This document shows positions 11,177-21,904 of a stretch of DNA of 64,000 bases, in pieces. Positions within the stretch are counted from its first letter, which is position 1; each line of letters begins with the position of its first letter. Origin of the DNA: Megaustenia siamemsis (taxonomy: Eukaryota > Mollusca > Gastropoda > Stylommatophora > Ariophantidae); assembly GCA_032433765.1 (NCBI GenBank), contig JAVIAB010000051.1, forward strand, positions 82,323,340 to 82,387,339, written 5' to 3'. The position numbers were made by a program, and so were the translations under genes. The notes under the pieces are model-generated. The model ran no database searches, was not told where the DNA came from, and saw nothing but the letters and a program-made list of their open reading frames with translations.

Positions 11177-11790
11177 TGTATAATCAAAAATTTTACTCAA
11201 ATAGAGGCTGTAACGTGACCCGAAAGCCTTGCTGCTAATTGTGAAATAATGCAACTAACATCAAAGTTTAGCCAGAAAGGAATAGAGCTGCCATTTTTCT
11301 AAATGTGTAAAGCCGACAGTTGTGGCTTGTAATAATGGGCAAGCGCTCCTCGTCTACCTCCCAGCCTCGGTCATTCTCACTGAAAATAGCAGTTTAAGAC
11401 GTCAACGTTGCCTTGGAAACCCGCTAGCTATATATCACTGACGACAAAGCGGTTTACGTCATCAAAGCTGAACAAGCGACTTTAATCGCAACAAGTCGAG
11501 ACAGACCACATGCAAATCTAGGTTTTCTTATCAGGTCGTTTCGGGCAAGTTTGTTGTGAAGTGGACTTTGTTTACATTTAGAGATGTTGTGAAAGATGTG
11601 TACAGTACATCGGTAACATGGGTTTTCAGATCAATGTGAGAAAATAGGAGAATAATAATGTTGAAACGGTAAAAGAAGAGCCACATTTTTAGTAAACAAA
11701 TAATGACCCTTGTTACCATATACAGTAGGAAAACCAGCTGAAAGCATTAGGAGACGAGCCTTATTGTGGAAGTCACAAAGGAAAAAAAAA
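11177..11790. other. No gene recognised
   Basis: No coding motif found. It includes a less AT-rich piece at 11200-11520 without a second copy in the window. Confidence 0.45.
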
Positions 11791-11793
11791 TTC

Positions 11794-11886
<93 letters not shown>
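11791..11886. repeat. (GA)n microsatellite
   Basis: About 95 bp of GA dinucleotides with a few AA interruptions. Confidence 0.95.
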
Positions 11887-12009
11887 CCGTGAAATGCAGT
11901 GTGAAAATGAGAAATGTAGAAGAAAAAAAAGGAGGTCATTTAAAGTACTGAAAGTTTGGCTGAAAATATAAAACTGTAAAAGTGTTGAATTTTTAGAATA
12001 CCCGAGCTC

Positions 12010-12015
12010 GACTAA

Positions 12016-12019
<4 letters not shown>
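12010..12019. repeat. Target-site duplication of the IG-1 copy, left
   Basis: The 10-mer 'gactaaagat' here is repeated exactly at 13594-13603. The pair brackets the LINE 3' end together with its nested mariner. Confidence 0.85.
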
Positions 12020-12081
<62 letters not shown>

Positions 12082-12162
12082 GATCAAGACTCAATCAGAG
12101 TAGGATTCCAGACTCTCTCATGAAGTCAGCTGTCTGTTTAAGCCAATCGACTGCCCCATATA

Positions 12163-13501
12163 CTAAAGGGAGGTCAAAAAGTAATGCACACCAATTTTTT
12201 TCTCGGCTAATAATAAAGATAGGAATATGAAATTTTGCACACTTGGAATATCACATGTTCCAATTATGTGCACCAAATTGCACAGCATTCTGATAAATAT
12301 TACGCAATCTATGGACCGTTAAAATGGAGCTTGTCAACAATGTCCGTTACAAACAGCGAATTGTCATAGAATTTCTGGTTGCGGAAAAAGAAACTGTGGC
12401 AAACATTCATAAACGACTGTGTGCAGTGTACAAATGTTCTGCAGTCGATAGGAGCACAGTTAGTCGCTGGGTTCAGAGAATTAAAGCTGCAGAAAGTGTA
12501 CGAGTGGAGCTGCATGATTTACCGCGTTCTGGACGTGTTGCCTCAGCTACCAGCACAGACATGTTAAACCGGGCTGATGCCATTATTCGTAAGGATAGGC
12601 GTATCACTAGTCAGCAATTGGCATTGCAGCTTACAGTCAGCAAGAGAAGTGCAATCGCAATTTTTAAAACTCTCGGATATTCAAAGATTTGCGCTCGGTG
12701 GGTTCCTCGGTGCCTAACAAATGATCACAGAGTTCAAAGGAAAACATTATGTTCTGAATTGTTGGAGCGTTTCGGTGTTGAAGGAGAAATGTTTTTGCCA
12801 AAAATTGTTACCGGTGACGAAACGTGGGCACATTATTATGAGCCTGAAACAAAAATGCAGTCAATGGAATGGCATCATCCGCAGTCACCAAAAAGAAAAA
12901 AATTCAAAACATCTCCATCAGCCGGAAAAGTGATGATCACTGTCTTCTGGGACATTTATGGTGTGATTCTTGTTGATGTAATGACAAGAGGTGAGACAAT
13001 CAACTCGACAGCTTACATCAATACACTGACAAAACTCAAAAATCGGTTCCACAAAGTTCGGCCTAATAAGCCATCTGCAGATTTGTTGCTTCAACATGAC
13101 AATGCACGTCCTCACACAAGTCTGGTAACACGGGAAGCAATCAACAAATTTGGTTGGACTGTACTGCCCCATCCTCCTTACAGCCCTGATCTGGCTCCCT
13201 CAGATTTCCATCTGTTTGGACCACTCAAAAAATTCCTGCGTGGGACACACTTTGACAATGATGAGGATGTGATCCGTGCAGTTAAAAAATGGCTACGCGA
13301 GCAGGACAAAACTTGGTACAAACGAGGCATTCATGACCTAGTTTCGCGTTGGCGTAAGGCAATACGCTTGGACGGAGATTATGTTGACAAATAGGTAGTG
13401 TAAAGGGGATGTTCAGCTACAATCTGTGAAAATTTCATACATTTTGCCCGAATAGTTTCCGAGAAAAAAATTGGTGTGCATTACTTTTTGACCTCCCTAC
13501 G
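12163..13501 (+). mobile_element. mariner transposon, apparently intact
   Basis: Terminal inverted repeats share 'gggaggtcaaaaagtaatgc' and a little more on each side. The left one begins at 12163 and the right one ends at 13501. TA dinucleotides flank the element at 12161-12162 and 13502-13503. The empty site can be read from the related LINE copy at 15.72 kb, which has a single TA at the matching place. At 1,339 bp with one uninterrupted transposase gene, this is a full-length mariner. Confidence 0.95.
12324..13394 (+). CDS. mariner transposase
   Basis: Cut-and-paste transposase of the mariner family, which binds the element's inverted repeats and inserts it at TA. The frame is open for 356 residues from an ATG that lies about 160 bp inside the left end, close to the usual 345 or so. 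Residues 5-115 form the paired helix-turn-helix DNA-binding part, with a DRSTVSRWV recognition helix near 42-50. The linker motif WVPRCLT is at 126-132. The catalytic triad is D165 (VTGDETW), D259 (QHDNARPH) and D294 (YSPDLAPSD). The last two have exactly 34 residues between them, the D,D34D spacing that defines mariner. No stop or frameshift was seen, so recent activity is plausible. Whether the protein works cannot be told from sequence. Confidence 0.95.
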   Translation: MELVNNVRYKQRIVIEFLVAEKETVANIHKRLCAVYKCSAVDRSTVSRWVQRIKAAESVRVELHDLPRSGRVASATSTDMLNRADAIIRKDRRITSQQLALQLTVSKRSAIAIFKTLGYSKICARWVPRCLTNDHRVQRKTLCSELLERFGVEGEMFLPKIVTGDETWAHYYEPETKMQSMEWHHPQSPKRKKFKTSPSAGKVMITVFWDIYGVILVDVMTRGETINSTAYINTLTKLKNRFHKVRPNKPSADLLLQHDNARPHTSLVTREAINKFGWTVLPHPPYSPDLAPSDFHLFGPLKKFLRGTHFDNDEDVIRAVKKWLREQDKTWYKRGIHDLVSRWRKAIRLDGDYVDK

Positions 13502-13603
13502 TAGTTTCTCCTCCAGGGAGGTGGGCGTGGACCACATTGCTCTTCTCAGGTCCGTGTACTGGGGGCAATCCTGTAGAACATGCTTCGTCAGAGGACTAAA
13601 GAT

Positions 13604-13689
13604 TTAAAGATGGGTGAAAATGATGATTCTGATAATGATGTCGATAACGATGATGATGGTGATAATGTTGTCATTATTCCCGTGGCGAT
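13604..13689. other. Short GAT-rich spacer
   Basis: GAT-like triplets at 13618-13670 may be a decayed LINE tail or a small microsatellite. Confidence 0.5.
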
Positions 13690-13800
13690 GTGAAATGTAA
13701 GGCATAATAATGAAAGGCATGGTTCCTGGGCAACACATTAGGGGCAGGCCAAGAAGAAGGTGGTTTCAGGACATCAAAAAGACCTTGAGCATAAAACATT
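13690..13800 (+). mobile_element. LINE 3' end fragment
   Basis: The frame gives GQHIRGRPRRRWFQDIKK, the C-terminal G-R-P-R-x-R-W box common to RTE and CR1-like LINEs. It runs straight into a hairpin and then the RTE-A element. Confidence 0.6.
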
Positions 13801-13828
13801 TATTTACTTGATAAATGTTTTATGCTCA
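13786..13828. repeat. 18-bp inverted repeat (hairpin)
   Basis: Arms 13786-13803 and 13811-13828 ('tgagcataaaacatttat' and its exact reverse complement) with a 7-base loop. It lies at the junction between a LINE 3' fragment and the RTE-A endonuclease. Confidence 0.9.
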
Positions 13829-13879
13829 GAGAAATGCACAGAAGATGGAGATAGATAAACAAAAGTAGCAACGATAAAT

Positions 13880-15593
13880 ATATGCAGGATAAAAAATAAA
13901 GAAGTCGAACTTATAGAAGAAATTACAAAAAGGAAAATTAAAAAGACTAGGATTAGCTGACACCAGAGTAAAAGGACAACAGATAAAGAAAACGCACATG
14001 AACTACACGAAAATATTCTCAGGAGTCGACAACACAGAAAGAGCAACACACGGAGTAGGTTTTATCATCGACCCAGAACACGCAAAAAACATTCTAGAAA
14101 TAAAATACCACTCAGGAAGAATTATCACAATTAAACTACTAGAAGACGATCGAAAAACAAATTACATTCAAATCTATGCACCATGCAACAACAATGAAAG
14201 AGACAGCGAAGAATTATATGACACATTGAATTAAATCAACAAGATTGAAGAAAGCGATGACATGTTAGTGATGGGAGATTTTAATGGAAGGCTTGGGAAA
14301 CGCACCAATGAGAACAGTGATATCTTAGGACTCTTTGGCGATAAAACAGCTGAAATAAACGAAAATGGAAGCAGACTGCTGGAACTATGCAATCAAAATA
14401 ATTTATTTATCACCAACACATTCTTCAAACACAGAGAGTCGCAAGTATACACCTGTACAAATGGAATGACACAACATGCAGAAGCCAGATAGATTTTATA
14501 ATAACAAGACAACAGAACAAGAAAAGAGTAACCGACAATAGAGCAATCCCTAATATTACAGATGGCACGGATCACAAGATGGTTATGATCACACTAAGAC
14601 AACCTAAAATAAAGAGAATATACGAAAACAAACAAAAGAAGCGAACAGAACAGACAATAAAAATAAAATAATTAAAAGATCAAGAAACAAGGAAGACCCT
14701 AGAAGAAAAACTAACAGACGAATTCAAGAAACTCCCTAACAAAGTATACACAGTAGAAGAAGAGTGGAACCAATTTAAGATAACAGTAACCAACATCTCT
14801 AAAACAGTTTGTGAAACCAAGCTAAGAACAAGAGAAGGAAAAAAGAGCACCCCGTGGTGGAATGAAACAATCAGAGAAGCAATTAAAGAAAAGAAGAAAC
14901 TGTTTAAAAATTGGAGGGAGAACAAGAACCTAGAAAAATATGTAAAATTTGCCTTAGTTCGAAAAAGAGTTAAAATATAGATCAAAGAAGCTAAGCAAAA
15001 GAATTGGACAGAATTCGGACAAAACATGAGCAGGGACTTCAAGACAGTCACAAGAGATTTCTACAAAACAGTAAAAGCCACAAGAGCGAGAAAAGAAAAC
15101 CATGATCCTACTGAGCTGATAAATGACAAAGACGGACAGCCAATATCAAATAACCAATGTATGCAACAGAGATGTAAAGAATATTTTGAAGACCTGTTAA
15201 ACATACCAACTACCAATAAGACAACAAAAACCACGCCAGAACTCACAAATACTGAACCCAACATCACGAAAGAGGAAATCGAAGAAGTAATCACATATGC
15301 ACCAAGAAATAAAGCACCGGGGATAGATAACATACCAATAGAAATAATAGTAGCAGCAGGAGAAACAGGAGTGCAATGGCTGCACAGAATATTTAATGCA
15401 GCATGGCACCAACAACAAGCCCAAGAAGACTGGCAACAGGCAATCATCATACCGATATGGAAAAAGAAAGGTAGCAAAAGAGGCTGCAATCAATATAGAG
15501 GTATATCTCTTCTCCGCCATGTAGGAAAGCTATACGCCAAAATCTTGGGGAAAAGGCTGAGACCAATAATAGAATTACAGTTAAGCGATTCTC
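13880..15593 (+). pseudogene. RTE-A endonuclease and N-terminal reverse transcriptase
   Basis: The endonuclease nicks target DNA to start reverse transcription. Seen in order: a degenerate start region, HGVGFIIDPEH, IQIYAPCNNN (the usual YAPTN box), MGDFNGRLG (usually GDFNAKVG) and NENGSRLLELC. The reverse transcriptase follows with APRNKAPGIDNIPIEII, IIIPIWKKKGS and CNQYRGISLL. Lesions include an in-frame TAA at 14232, a frameshift near 14490, and in-frame stops near 14668 and 14978. The Q-L-S-D-S at the right edge is where the opposite-strand LINE interrupts the frame. Confidence 0.85.
15587..15593. repeat. Target-site duplication of the IG-1 insertion, left
   Basis: 'gattctc' here is repeated at 18078-18084. 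The two copies bracket the insert in the RTE-A reverse transcriptase. Confidence 0.85.
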
Positions 15594-15601
15594 TCTCTCT
15601 C

Positions 15602-15646
<45 letters not shown>

Positions 15647-18077
15647 GATCAAGACTCAATCAGAGTAGGATTCCAGACTCTCACATGAAGTCAGCTGTCT
15701 GTTTAAGCGAATTGATTGCCCCATATAGTTTTTCTTCCAGGGAGAATGAGCGTGGGCCACATTGCTCTTCCCAGGTCTGTGTACTGGGGGCAATCCTGTA
15801 GAACATGTTTTGTTGTCATATTGTCCAGTGTACAGTGGCATAGGCTGGTTGTACCTATTTTGAATTTGGTGAACATGTGATTTCTCATTATATTGTGGCC
15901 AGTGCGTAGGCGAAGTATGATGACTTGATCCCTCCTTGATAGTTGATGGTATCCGTCACTCTAATTATGCTTTGGGTGTTCTCGTTTCCATTTTTCATGG
16001 AACTGACCCTTGAGGATGGATCTGGCTTCATCATAACTGAGCGGATGGTTCTCTTGTGGTAATCTCCCTCCCTCTTTAGCTAATTTGTCTGCGCGTTCGT
16101 TCCCGTGATGGTATCCACTGAATGACTACTCTCTGGAAGTTATTGCATAGTTGGTCCAGGGTTGTTCTAAAGTCATCTATTGTTCTTGGGGCTTTTTAGA
16201 GCTGATAATACTGACAGTGCATCAGTCAGAATCACCAATTTATTGTGCATGTTATTTTTGTGTTGAGTAGCCAGTGTTGCAGCATCTCTGATGGCCTCAG
16301 TTTCTGCTTTAAAGTTGTTTGAGAATTTTCCAGTATCTATTGACTTGGTGACCTCGTCCTGATTATTCAGCGTCAGGAACACACCTCCCCCTCCATTTCT
16401 GGTGGCATTTGTAGCAGAGCCATCTGTGTATATGTGGGACCAAGAGTCCTGTGGGTAGGTATCGTGTATGTGTTTTCTGCTACGTGTTTTCTTTCTGTGT
16501 CTGATTGGATGCCTTTTTTCATGATTCCTGATATATTTTCCTTAAGTTCTGGTATTTTATGTTTTCCATAAGGAGACATGTCAGATGGGCCCAAGGGTCT
16601 CGATATTGTTTGGGAAAGTACTGGGTCTCCAGTAGTTAGTTCATTGGCAATTGCAGCGAAGTTGCTCCTCTTAAGTCGTACAATTCCGGAACCAGTTATT
16701 CTTTGGTGCATGGAGTGGCTAAAGAGCCTTCTATATTTCTCCGCTTGTTGCAATACTTTAGTGACCCGTCTGTCATCTAAGGGTTGTAAACCTGTTACTG
16801 TTTCTAGAGTCTTGATAGGTGTAGATTTCATAGCACCAATGATGATACGGGCAGCTTGGTTCTGTGTTCTGTTAATTTTGCTAAGGTGTGATTTGGAAGC
16901 CTTAGCCCAGGCTGTGACTCCATACTCTAGAACTGGTGTGACTCTTCCTACGTATAGTCTTTTCAAAATATTGCTGTCTGCTCCCCAGTCCGTTCCTGCC
17001 AATTTCTTCATAATATTTGTTCGTTTTCTGGCTTTTTTCCTTGCTCTGTCTGTCTGATTTGTCCAAGTCATTCTGCGATCCATGGTGACGCCAAGATATG
17101 TTGGGTTTTGGTCAGTAGGGAGTGTATGGTCTTTTATCTTCAGGTTTGCAGAGAGTGTGTTTCTTGATAGGCTGAAAATTGTATATTTCGTTTTTTTTTT
17201 CCCGTTGATTGGTAAGAACCAGGTGTTCGTCCATTTTTCAAGTTCACCTAGTGCATCTTGCATCTTGGGTCCAGCCACCGGCATACTTTCCTCGCGAGCC
17301 CATAACGCCAGATCATCTGCGTATATTGCTGAGTGTATTTTGGGTGGAATGTCCATTACGATGTCATTTATGAAAATTAAAAAGAGTGTTGGGAACAAGA
17401 CTCCGCCTTGTGGGACACCTTGTTCGATAGAGACCTTTTTACTTAGTTAACCTTGAACTAGTACTCTGGCCGTTCTATCCTGAAGGCATTGAGAGACCCA
17501 ATTGAATAAACGACCCTGGATGCCAAGTCTAAAAAGCTTGTTCTTTAAACCCTCTCGCCATACCCTATTAAAAGCCTTCTCCAAGTCGACCCACACTGCC
17601 AGTGTGTGTTTCCTTTCTTGTAGAGCATCCTCTATTTCCTGTACAATGTTGGTGGCCAGGTCTTCAGTTGATCTGTGCTGACGGAAGCCACTTTGTTGTG
17701 GTACGATTTGTTGTTTTGTCTCCAAATGCCACATAAGTCTTCTGTTAACCAGCCTTTCCATGAGTTTACTCAGGCAGCTCAGTAGGCTAATTGGTCTATA
17801 GCTACTTGGGTCTAGTGGGTCTTTTCCACGCTTGAGGATGGGCACCATAATATCTTCTTTCCAGGCTGTCGGCACATGACCTCTCTTCCAACTAGCATTT
17901 ATTATCCTTAGAAGCTGGCTCTTGTCCCAGATTTAGGAGCATTTCGTTGGAGATTTCGTTGGAGTGCAACATCTAATTCAGTTGGGGTAAAGATGGTCGT
18001 CTGATGCTCTTCTGGCGCTAACGGCATGTGTTTTGCATCTTGGTTTTCCCGTCTTGCAGCTTTCTGTTTGTCTATTG
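15594..18077 (-). mobile_element. IG-1 LINE of the I group, 5'-truncated, 2.5 kb
   Basis: Minus-strand LINE with reverse transcriptase and RNase H, which together point to the I group (Nimb, I, Ingi and relatives). The 5' end (18077) is cut inside the sequence before the reverse transcriptase core. The 3' end carries a (GA)n tail, seen on the plus strand as CT repeats at 15594-15643. Gene order on the minus strand is reverse transcriptase, connection, RNase H, then a cysteine/histidine-containing end (SLCHCTLDN...TKHVLQDCP), a zinc-knuckle-like pattern seen in such elements. Confidence 0.9.
15690..18069 (-). pseudogene. IG-1 reverse transcriptase-RNase H polyprotein, broken
   Basis: From the 5' side: FTPTELDVALQ (about 17970), a frameshift near 17930, then VPTAWKEDIMVPILKRGKD, YRPISLLSCLSKLMERLV, QSGFRQHRSTEDLA and DLEKAFNRVW. 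An in-frame TAA follows at about 17447-17449, then QGVPQGGVLFPTLFLIFIND and the active-site motif Y-A-D-D (AIYADDLALW). A frameshift just before the RNase H motif Y-T-D-G-S-A (about 16430) is followed by FKAETEAI (catalytic glutamate) and ILTDALSVL (usually SDS). The region near 16100 gives a GNERADKLA-like end of RNase H. At least three lesions. No endonuclease remains. Confidence 0.85.
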
Positions 18078-19217
18078 GATTCTCAAATGGGGTTCCGAAG
18101 AAACAGAGGATGTACTGACGCACTATTCTCATTAAAACAGCTTGCAAAAAAAACGACAGAACACAATCAAAACTTATACATAGCCTTAATTGACCAGGAA
18201 AAAGCATTCGACAGAGTAAACAGAGAACAGCTGTGGGAGATACTAACAACATACGGAGTAAGCCAACATCTAACCAACCTTATTAAAAGTCTCTACATCA
18301 ACAACACCTGCATGGTCACAACAGCAGCAGGCTACACAGACCACTTCGAAGTTAGGTCAGGTATAAGACAGGGGTGCGTACTATCCCCCCTACTGTTTAT
18401 TACATACATAGACCATATATGCAAGCTAGCCAACCCATCGGAGACAGTGGAGATTAACGAGCTTTTATTTGCAGACGATCAGGCACTAATACATGAAACA
18501 ATAGAAGACCTACAAGAACACTTAAACAAACTGAACAGTTCAGGCACAAAATACAACATGAAAATCAACATCAACAAAACAGAAGTCATGAATGTCGCCA
18601 AAAATAAACAGAACATCAACATAACTACAGAAGGCAGACAACTAAAACAAGTAGAGGAATTCAAATACCTAGGAAGTCTAATGACAAACGATAATTCTCA
18701 AACAGCAGAGATAGAATCAAGATGCAACAAAGCTTGTCAAATCATTGGACAGTTATCACCACTATTGTCCAACAAGGAAATAACTCTGGAGGCAAAACGA
18801 GCACTATACAAAATAATCTTCATCCCAACGTTGTACTACCAATGCCAGACCTGGACCCTAGATGCAAGAACAATAAGAAAAATAACCTCTACAGAGATGA
18901 AATGTGTTAGACGAATGACAGGAAACAGTCTGAGAGACAAGATCAGAAAAGAAGAACTGAGAAAAAAGCTAGGAATAGCCCCCGCCATCGAATATATATG
19001 GAAACAACAGATAAAATGGTTTGGCCACGTGACAAGGCAGAAGAACAAAACAACACAACGAGCCTTCAACAAACGTTGTGAGAACACCAGACCCAAGGGT
19101 CGACCACGAAAAAAGATGGGTCGATGGAATATTAGAAGCACCTGGAAACATAACAGCAGCAGAGGCGAACAGAAGAGCAAAAGACCGCAAATTATATCTC
19201 CCCTCGACGCTGAATGA
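18078..19217 (+). pseudogene. RTE-A reverse transcriptase C-terminal half
   Basis: This half is still open. It holds QMGFRRNRGCTDALF, ALIDQEKAFDRVNR, SGIRQGCVLSPLLF, the active-site box F-A-D-D, the NKTEVMNVAK segment, YLGSLMTNDN, a TLYYQCQTWTLD stretch, KWFGHVTRQ and RPKGRPRKK, ending SPLDAE at a TGA. The frame upstream of 18078 belongs to the inserted LINE. The first half is separated from it by 2.5 kb and is itself broken, so this is a fossil even though about 380 codons have stayed open. Confidence 0.85.
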
Positions 19218-19230
19218 AATGAAGATGAGG

Positions 19231-19293
19231 AAGGAAAGAAGAAGAAGAAGAAGAAGAAGAAGAAGAAGAAGAAGAAGAAGAAGAAGAAGAAAG
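19231..19293. repeat. (GAA)n tail of RTE-A
   Basis: Twenty or so GAA triplets directly after the RTE-A 3' untranslated end. The other RTE-A copies at 595 and 7414 begin with the complementary TTC triplets, so the tail belongs to the family. Confidence 0.9.
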
Positions 19294-19300
19294 AGACATT

Positions 19301-19574
19301 GAACATGACAACATAAGAAGTAGAAGATCTGGCTAGAGACAGAGATTCTTTCCGACGGACTGTGGTGACTGCAACTTTCTGTGAAGGACATGTGACATGA
19401 TGGTGATGTGAAATGTAGATAAACTTATATTTAAAACGTCTCAACATTTTGGAGAAACTTTCTTCTTTCGTTTGGCTTTCATCCGACAGCTACTTCGCTT
19501 CATCGTCCGTCCAGCCAGCATAAATGGTTGGTTATAAATGAAAGGATTCACAAGAAGAGAAAAAAAAACATTGA
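19301..19574. other. No gene recognised
   Basis: No repeat or coding motif recognised. Confidence 0.5.
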
Positions 19575-19990
19575 AGAAATAAATTATCGAAGGTTGTCTA
19601 CAATTGAGCGCCATTCCCTTCTGCCTCTTGCTTTGATGGTGCAGGTTGTCATACTGACTTGTCCATCTTTTGATATTACTCGTCCATGTTAGTCATGGTC
19701 TGCCTCTGCCTCTTTTACCATGTATTTTCCCTTGCAAGATTACTTTTAGTAGGCTGTTGTGTCTTTTAACATCCACAAAATCTCATATTTTGTCTTGTTT
19801 GAATTGCATTCAGTAGTTCTCTTTTAATTTTTTTTTGTTTTAAGACTTTATCGTTTGTTTTCTTTTCTTTGCATCTAATTTTCCATATTCTTCTATAAAT
19901 CCACATTTCAAAGTCTTCAATTTTCTGTTCTGTTTTCTTGTCTAATATCCAAGTTTCTGCACCTTATAGGAATGTTGAGAAGATATAACA
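19575..19990 (-). mobile_element. RTE-B LINE 3' remnant
   Basis: In reverse this matches the C-terminal third of RTE-B: the WRSI/AWRS segment, T-I-K-A-R, NIKRWTSQ, LTW, RGRP and the KRHNSLLKVIL stretch, then part of the RRI and TWILDKK boxes. Frame broken in several places. Confidence 0.8.
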
Positions 19991-20084
19991 TTTTGCTATT
20001 ATTAGGTGCTCTGAGACTGAAGAATAATGGCAAGCCCAGTGTATTTATGTAATTAACCTTGTTAAAAGCAAGTTCAGTATATTT

Positions 20085-21580
20085 AATTCATTATCATCAT
20101 CATCGTCACCATCATATGCCATACCGGTTGGCGTAGGCGATCATGTCCTTCCACAATCTTCTATCTACAGTGCATCGTATCAGTTCTGTTGTTGACTGTT
20201 TTCCATGCCATGACACCAAGCTATCTAGTATTTTCTCTCTTTGTCGTCCGCGATCTCTCTTTCCTTGTATTTTGTCATTTGTAACCAATTAAATTCCAAC
20301 TTTCCTCTTCTCATGGTGTGCCCGAAAAATGTTGATTGTTTCATTCTGATGTTTTTTAAGAGCTCCCGTTTTGTGTTGGCCTCTTTGAGAATTTCCTCAT
20401 TGGTCTTTTTAGCTGTCCAGGGAACTTTCAACATTTTTCTGAGAAATCCCATCTCTGTGGCCTCTAACCGTCTTTTCATTTGTTTGTCTGAGGGACTGGT
20501 TGGTCTCGAGGCAAGACGCCGGCCTCTAGACAGAGAGGTTGTGGGTTCAAATCCCAGCTGCACTGGTTGGGATTTTTATTTATAATTTCTCTCTGCGGCA
20601 ACCACTCCTGGTCTCAGCAGCGAGGCCCTGCTTGAAACGTCAATTACTCATGGACGGAAAAAAATATGAATACCTCCGAAGCCGGAGTTATCTGCCTGTA
20701 CGGCGAGGGACCCCTGTGCACACGACTGCCAGGGAAAAATGGAATAACACGCAAAATTCAGTTCCTGAAGAGTTCCTAGTCTCTAGGGACTTCGTCAGAG
20801 GTGAAAGCTGGCGAACGAAAAAAAAAATTTTCTCTACTGTCCTTGATTCGCGTCCATATGTCAGAATTGGTTCTGTATAGCACTGATGAACTCTCTTTCT
20901 CACTTCTATTGATATGGATTTGTTGCATAAGATATTTTTTATTTTCTGAAATACTATTTTGGTCTGAACTATTCTGCTTTTTATTTCTGTGGTGTATCTT
21001 CCATCTGATGTTATTATTGTGCCCAAGTATTTGAAACGTTGCACTTGTTTCAGATTTGTCTCGTTTATTTTTATGCTGCATGATGGTGATGATTGTTTCG
21101 ATATGACCATTACTTCTGTTTTCTTACTATTCAGACTGAGACCTTTCTTGTTGCTTTCTTTTACTATTACGTATATCATTTCTTGTAGTTCATTCTCTGT
21201 CTCTGCTATTAAGACTGTGTCATCCACATATCGCACATTATTTATGTTGTGACCGTTGACTTCAATTCTTTTTTTTTGGTCTACTATTGATCTCATAATA
21301 TTTTCGCTGTAAAGTGAAAACAAATCCGGCGACAGCACACAGCCTTGTCTGACTCCTTGTTTTATAAGTTGAAATTGTCCTGTTTAGTTGTTAATTCGTA
21401 TAGCTACTGTTTGTTGCCAGTGTGTGTTTTTTTATGATTTGCAGATCCTTGCCATCAATGTTTAATTTCTCCAGCACATTGATTATTTCCACATGCTTTA
21501 CTTTGTCAAATGCTTTTGTGTAGTCTATAAAGTACATATATACATCTTTCTTTACCTCTATAGATCTTTCTTAACATAAG
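20085..21580 (-). mobile_element. RTE-C LINE remnant, split by SINE-b
   Basis: Minus-strand RTE. From the right: a VDVKKAFDKV-type region (about 21530), a CVLSPDLFSLYSE box (about 21320), the active-site box Y-V-D-D, NELQEMIYVIVKESN, NSKKTEVMVIS and LKQVQRFKYLGTIITSDGR. It continues to YTEPILTYGRES, where a SINE (about 20480-20840) interrupts. It resumes with QMKRRLEATEMGFLRKMLKVPWTAKKTNEEIL and FFGHTMRRGKLE, ending in an ATC-rich tail near 20090. Several frameshifts. The closest relative in the window is at 46740-47835. Confidence 0.85.
20480..20840 (+). mobile_element. SINE-b, tRNA-derived candidate
   Basis: The piece interrupts RTE-C between its YGRES and KQMKRR segments. It starts with a tRNA-like head: 'tggtctcgaggcaagacgcc' in the A-box position and 'gggttcaaatccc' as a B box about 40 bases later. 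It ends in an A-run at 20819-20828. No second copy is present here. The target duplication is unclear, so the limits are approximate. Confidence 0.65.
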
Positions 21581-21904
21581 CTCTCATATTTTAAACAAGG
21601 TCTCTCTTTAACATAAGTTCTTATATTTCCGAACAGAAGTTCTCATGTGTATGCTTCATTTGCGCTTGTTCGGTGATTTCAATAGATTTGTAAGCAATGG
21701 TCCCTATGATGAGCACAAAGGTTCTATCTCTATCTCAAAGTTAAGTAAAAATCAATGTAACTCTATATAATCCTGTAGTCGACGTGTACATGTTCCATTT
21801 TCTTTTCTTCACCTCGTCTTTTTAAACTTCTAATTCCTTTTCATTATTTTCACAATGTCTTTATTTCCTCTAGCTTTTTTCTCTCGTTTTCCTTCTTGTT
21901 TAAT
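21581..21904. other. No gene recognised
   Basis: AT-rich. A short near-duplicate of 'taacataagttct' occurs twice at about 21572-21622. Nothing else seen. Confidence 0.45.

Larger units (their letters stand above)
12020..13593 (-). mobile_element. IG-1 I-group LINE, short 3' end copy split by mariner
   Basis: Read on the minus strand, the LINE part is 13593-13504 plus 12160-12079, with a (GA)n tail at 12078-12020. It matches the 3' end of the larger IG-1 copy at 15594-18077, with the same tail, the same 'gcgatcaagactcaatcag' after the tail, and the same 'gggggcaatcctgtagaaca' further in. The 10-bp target duplications on both sides show a severely 5'-truncated insertion of only about 235 bp before the mariner landed in it. 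Confidence 0.9.
13860..19300 (+). mobile_element. RTE-A LINE, long but dead copy split by IG-1
   Basis: The two halves (13860-15593 and 18078-19300) read in order as endonuclease, reverse transcriptase and C-terminal domain, ending in a (GAA)n tail at 19231-19293. The middle, 15594-18077, is an I-group LINE on the other strand, flanked by 'gattctc' on both sides. Removing that insert and one duplication restores the reading D-S-Q-M-G-F of the reverse transcriptase. The 5' limit is unclear, because the first recognisable residues (NKEVELIEEITKRKIKRLGL) begin near 13880. Confidence 0.9.

Noticed and set aside
18033..18077. Start of the 394-codon frame at 18033 as the true start of a gene
   Set aside because: The first 15 codons lie in the inserted opposite-strand LINE. 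The real reverse transcriptase sequence resumes at 18078.
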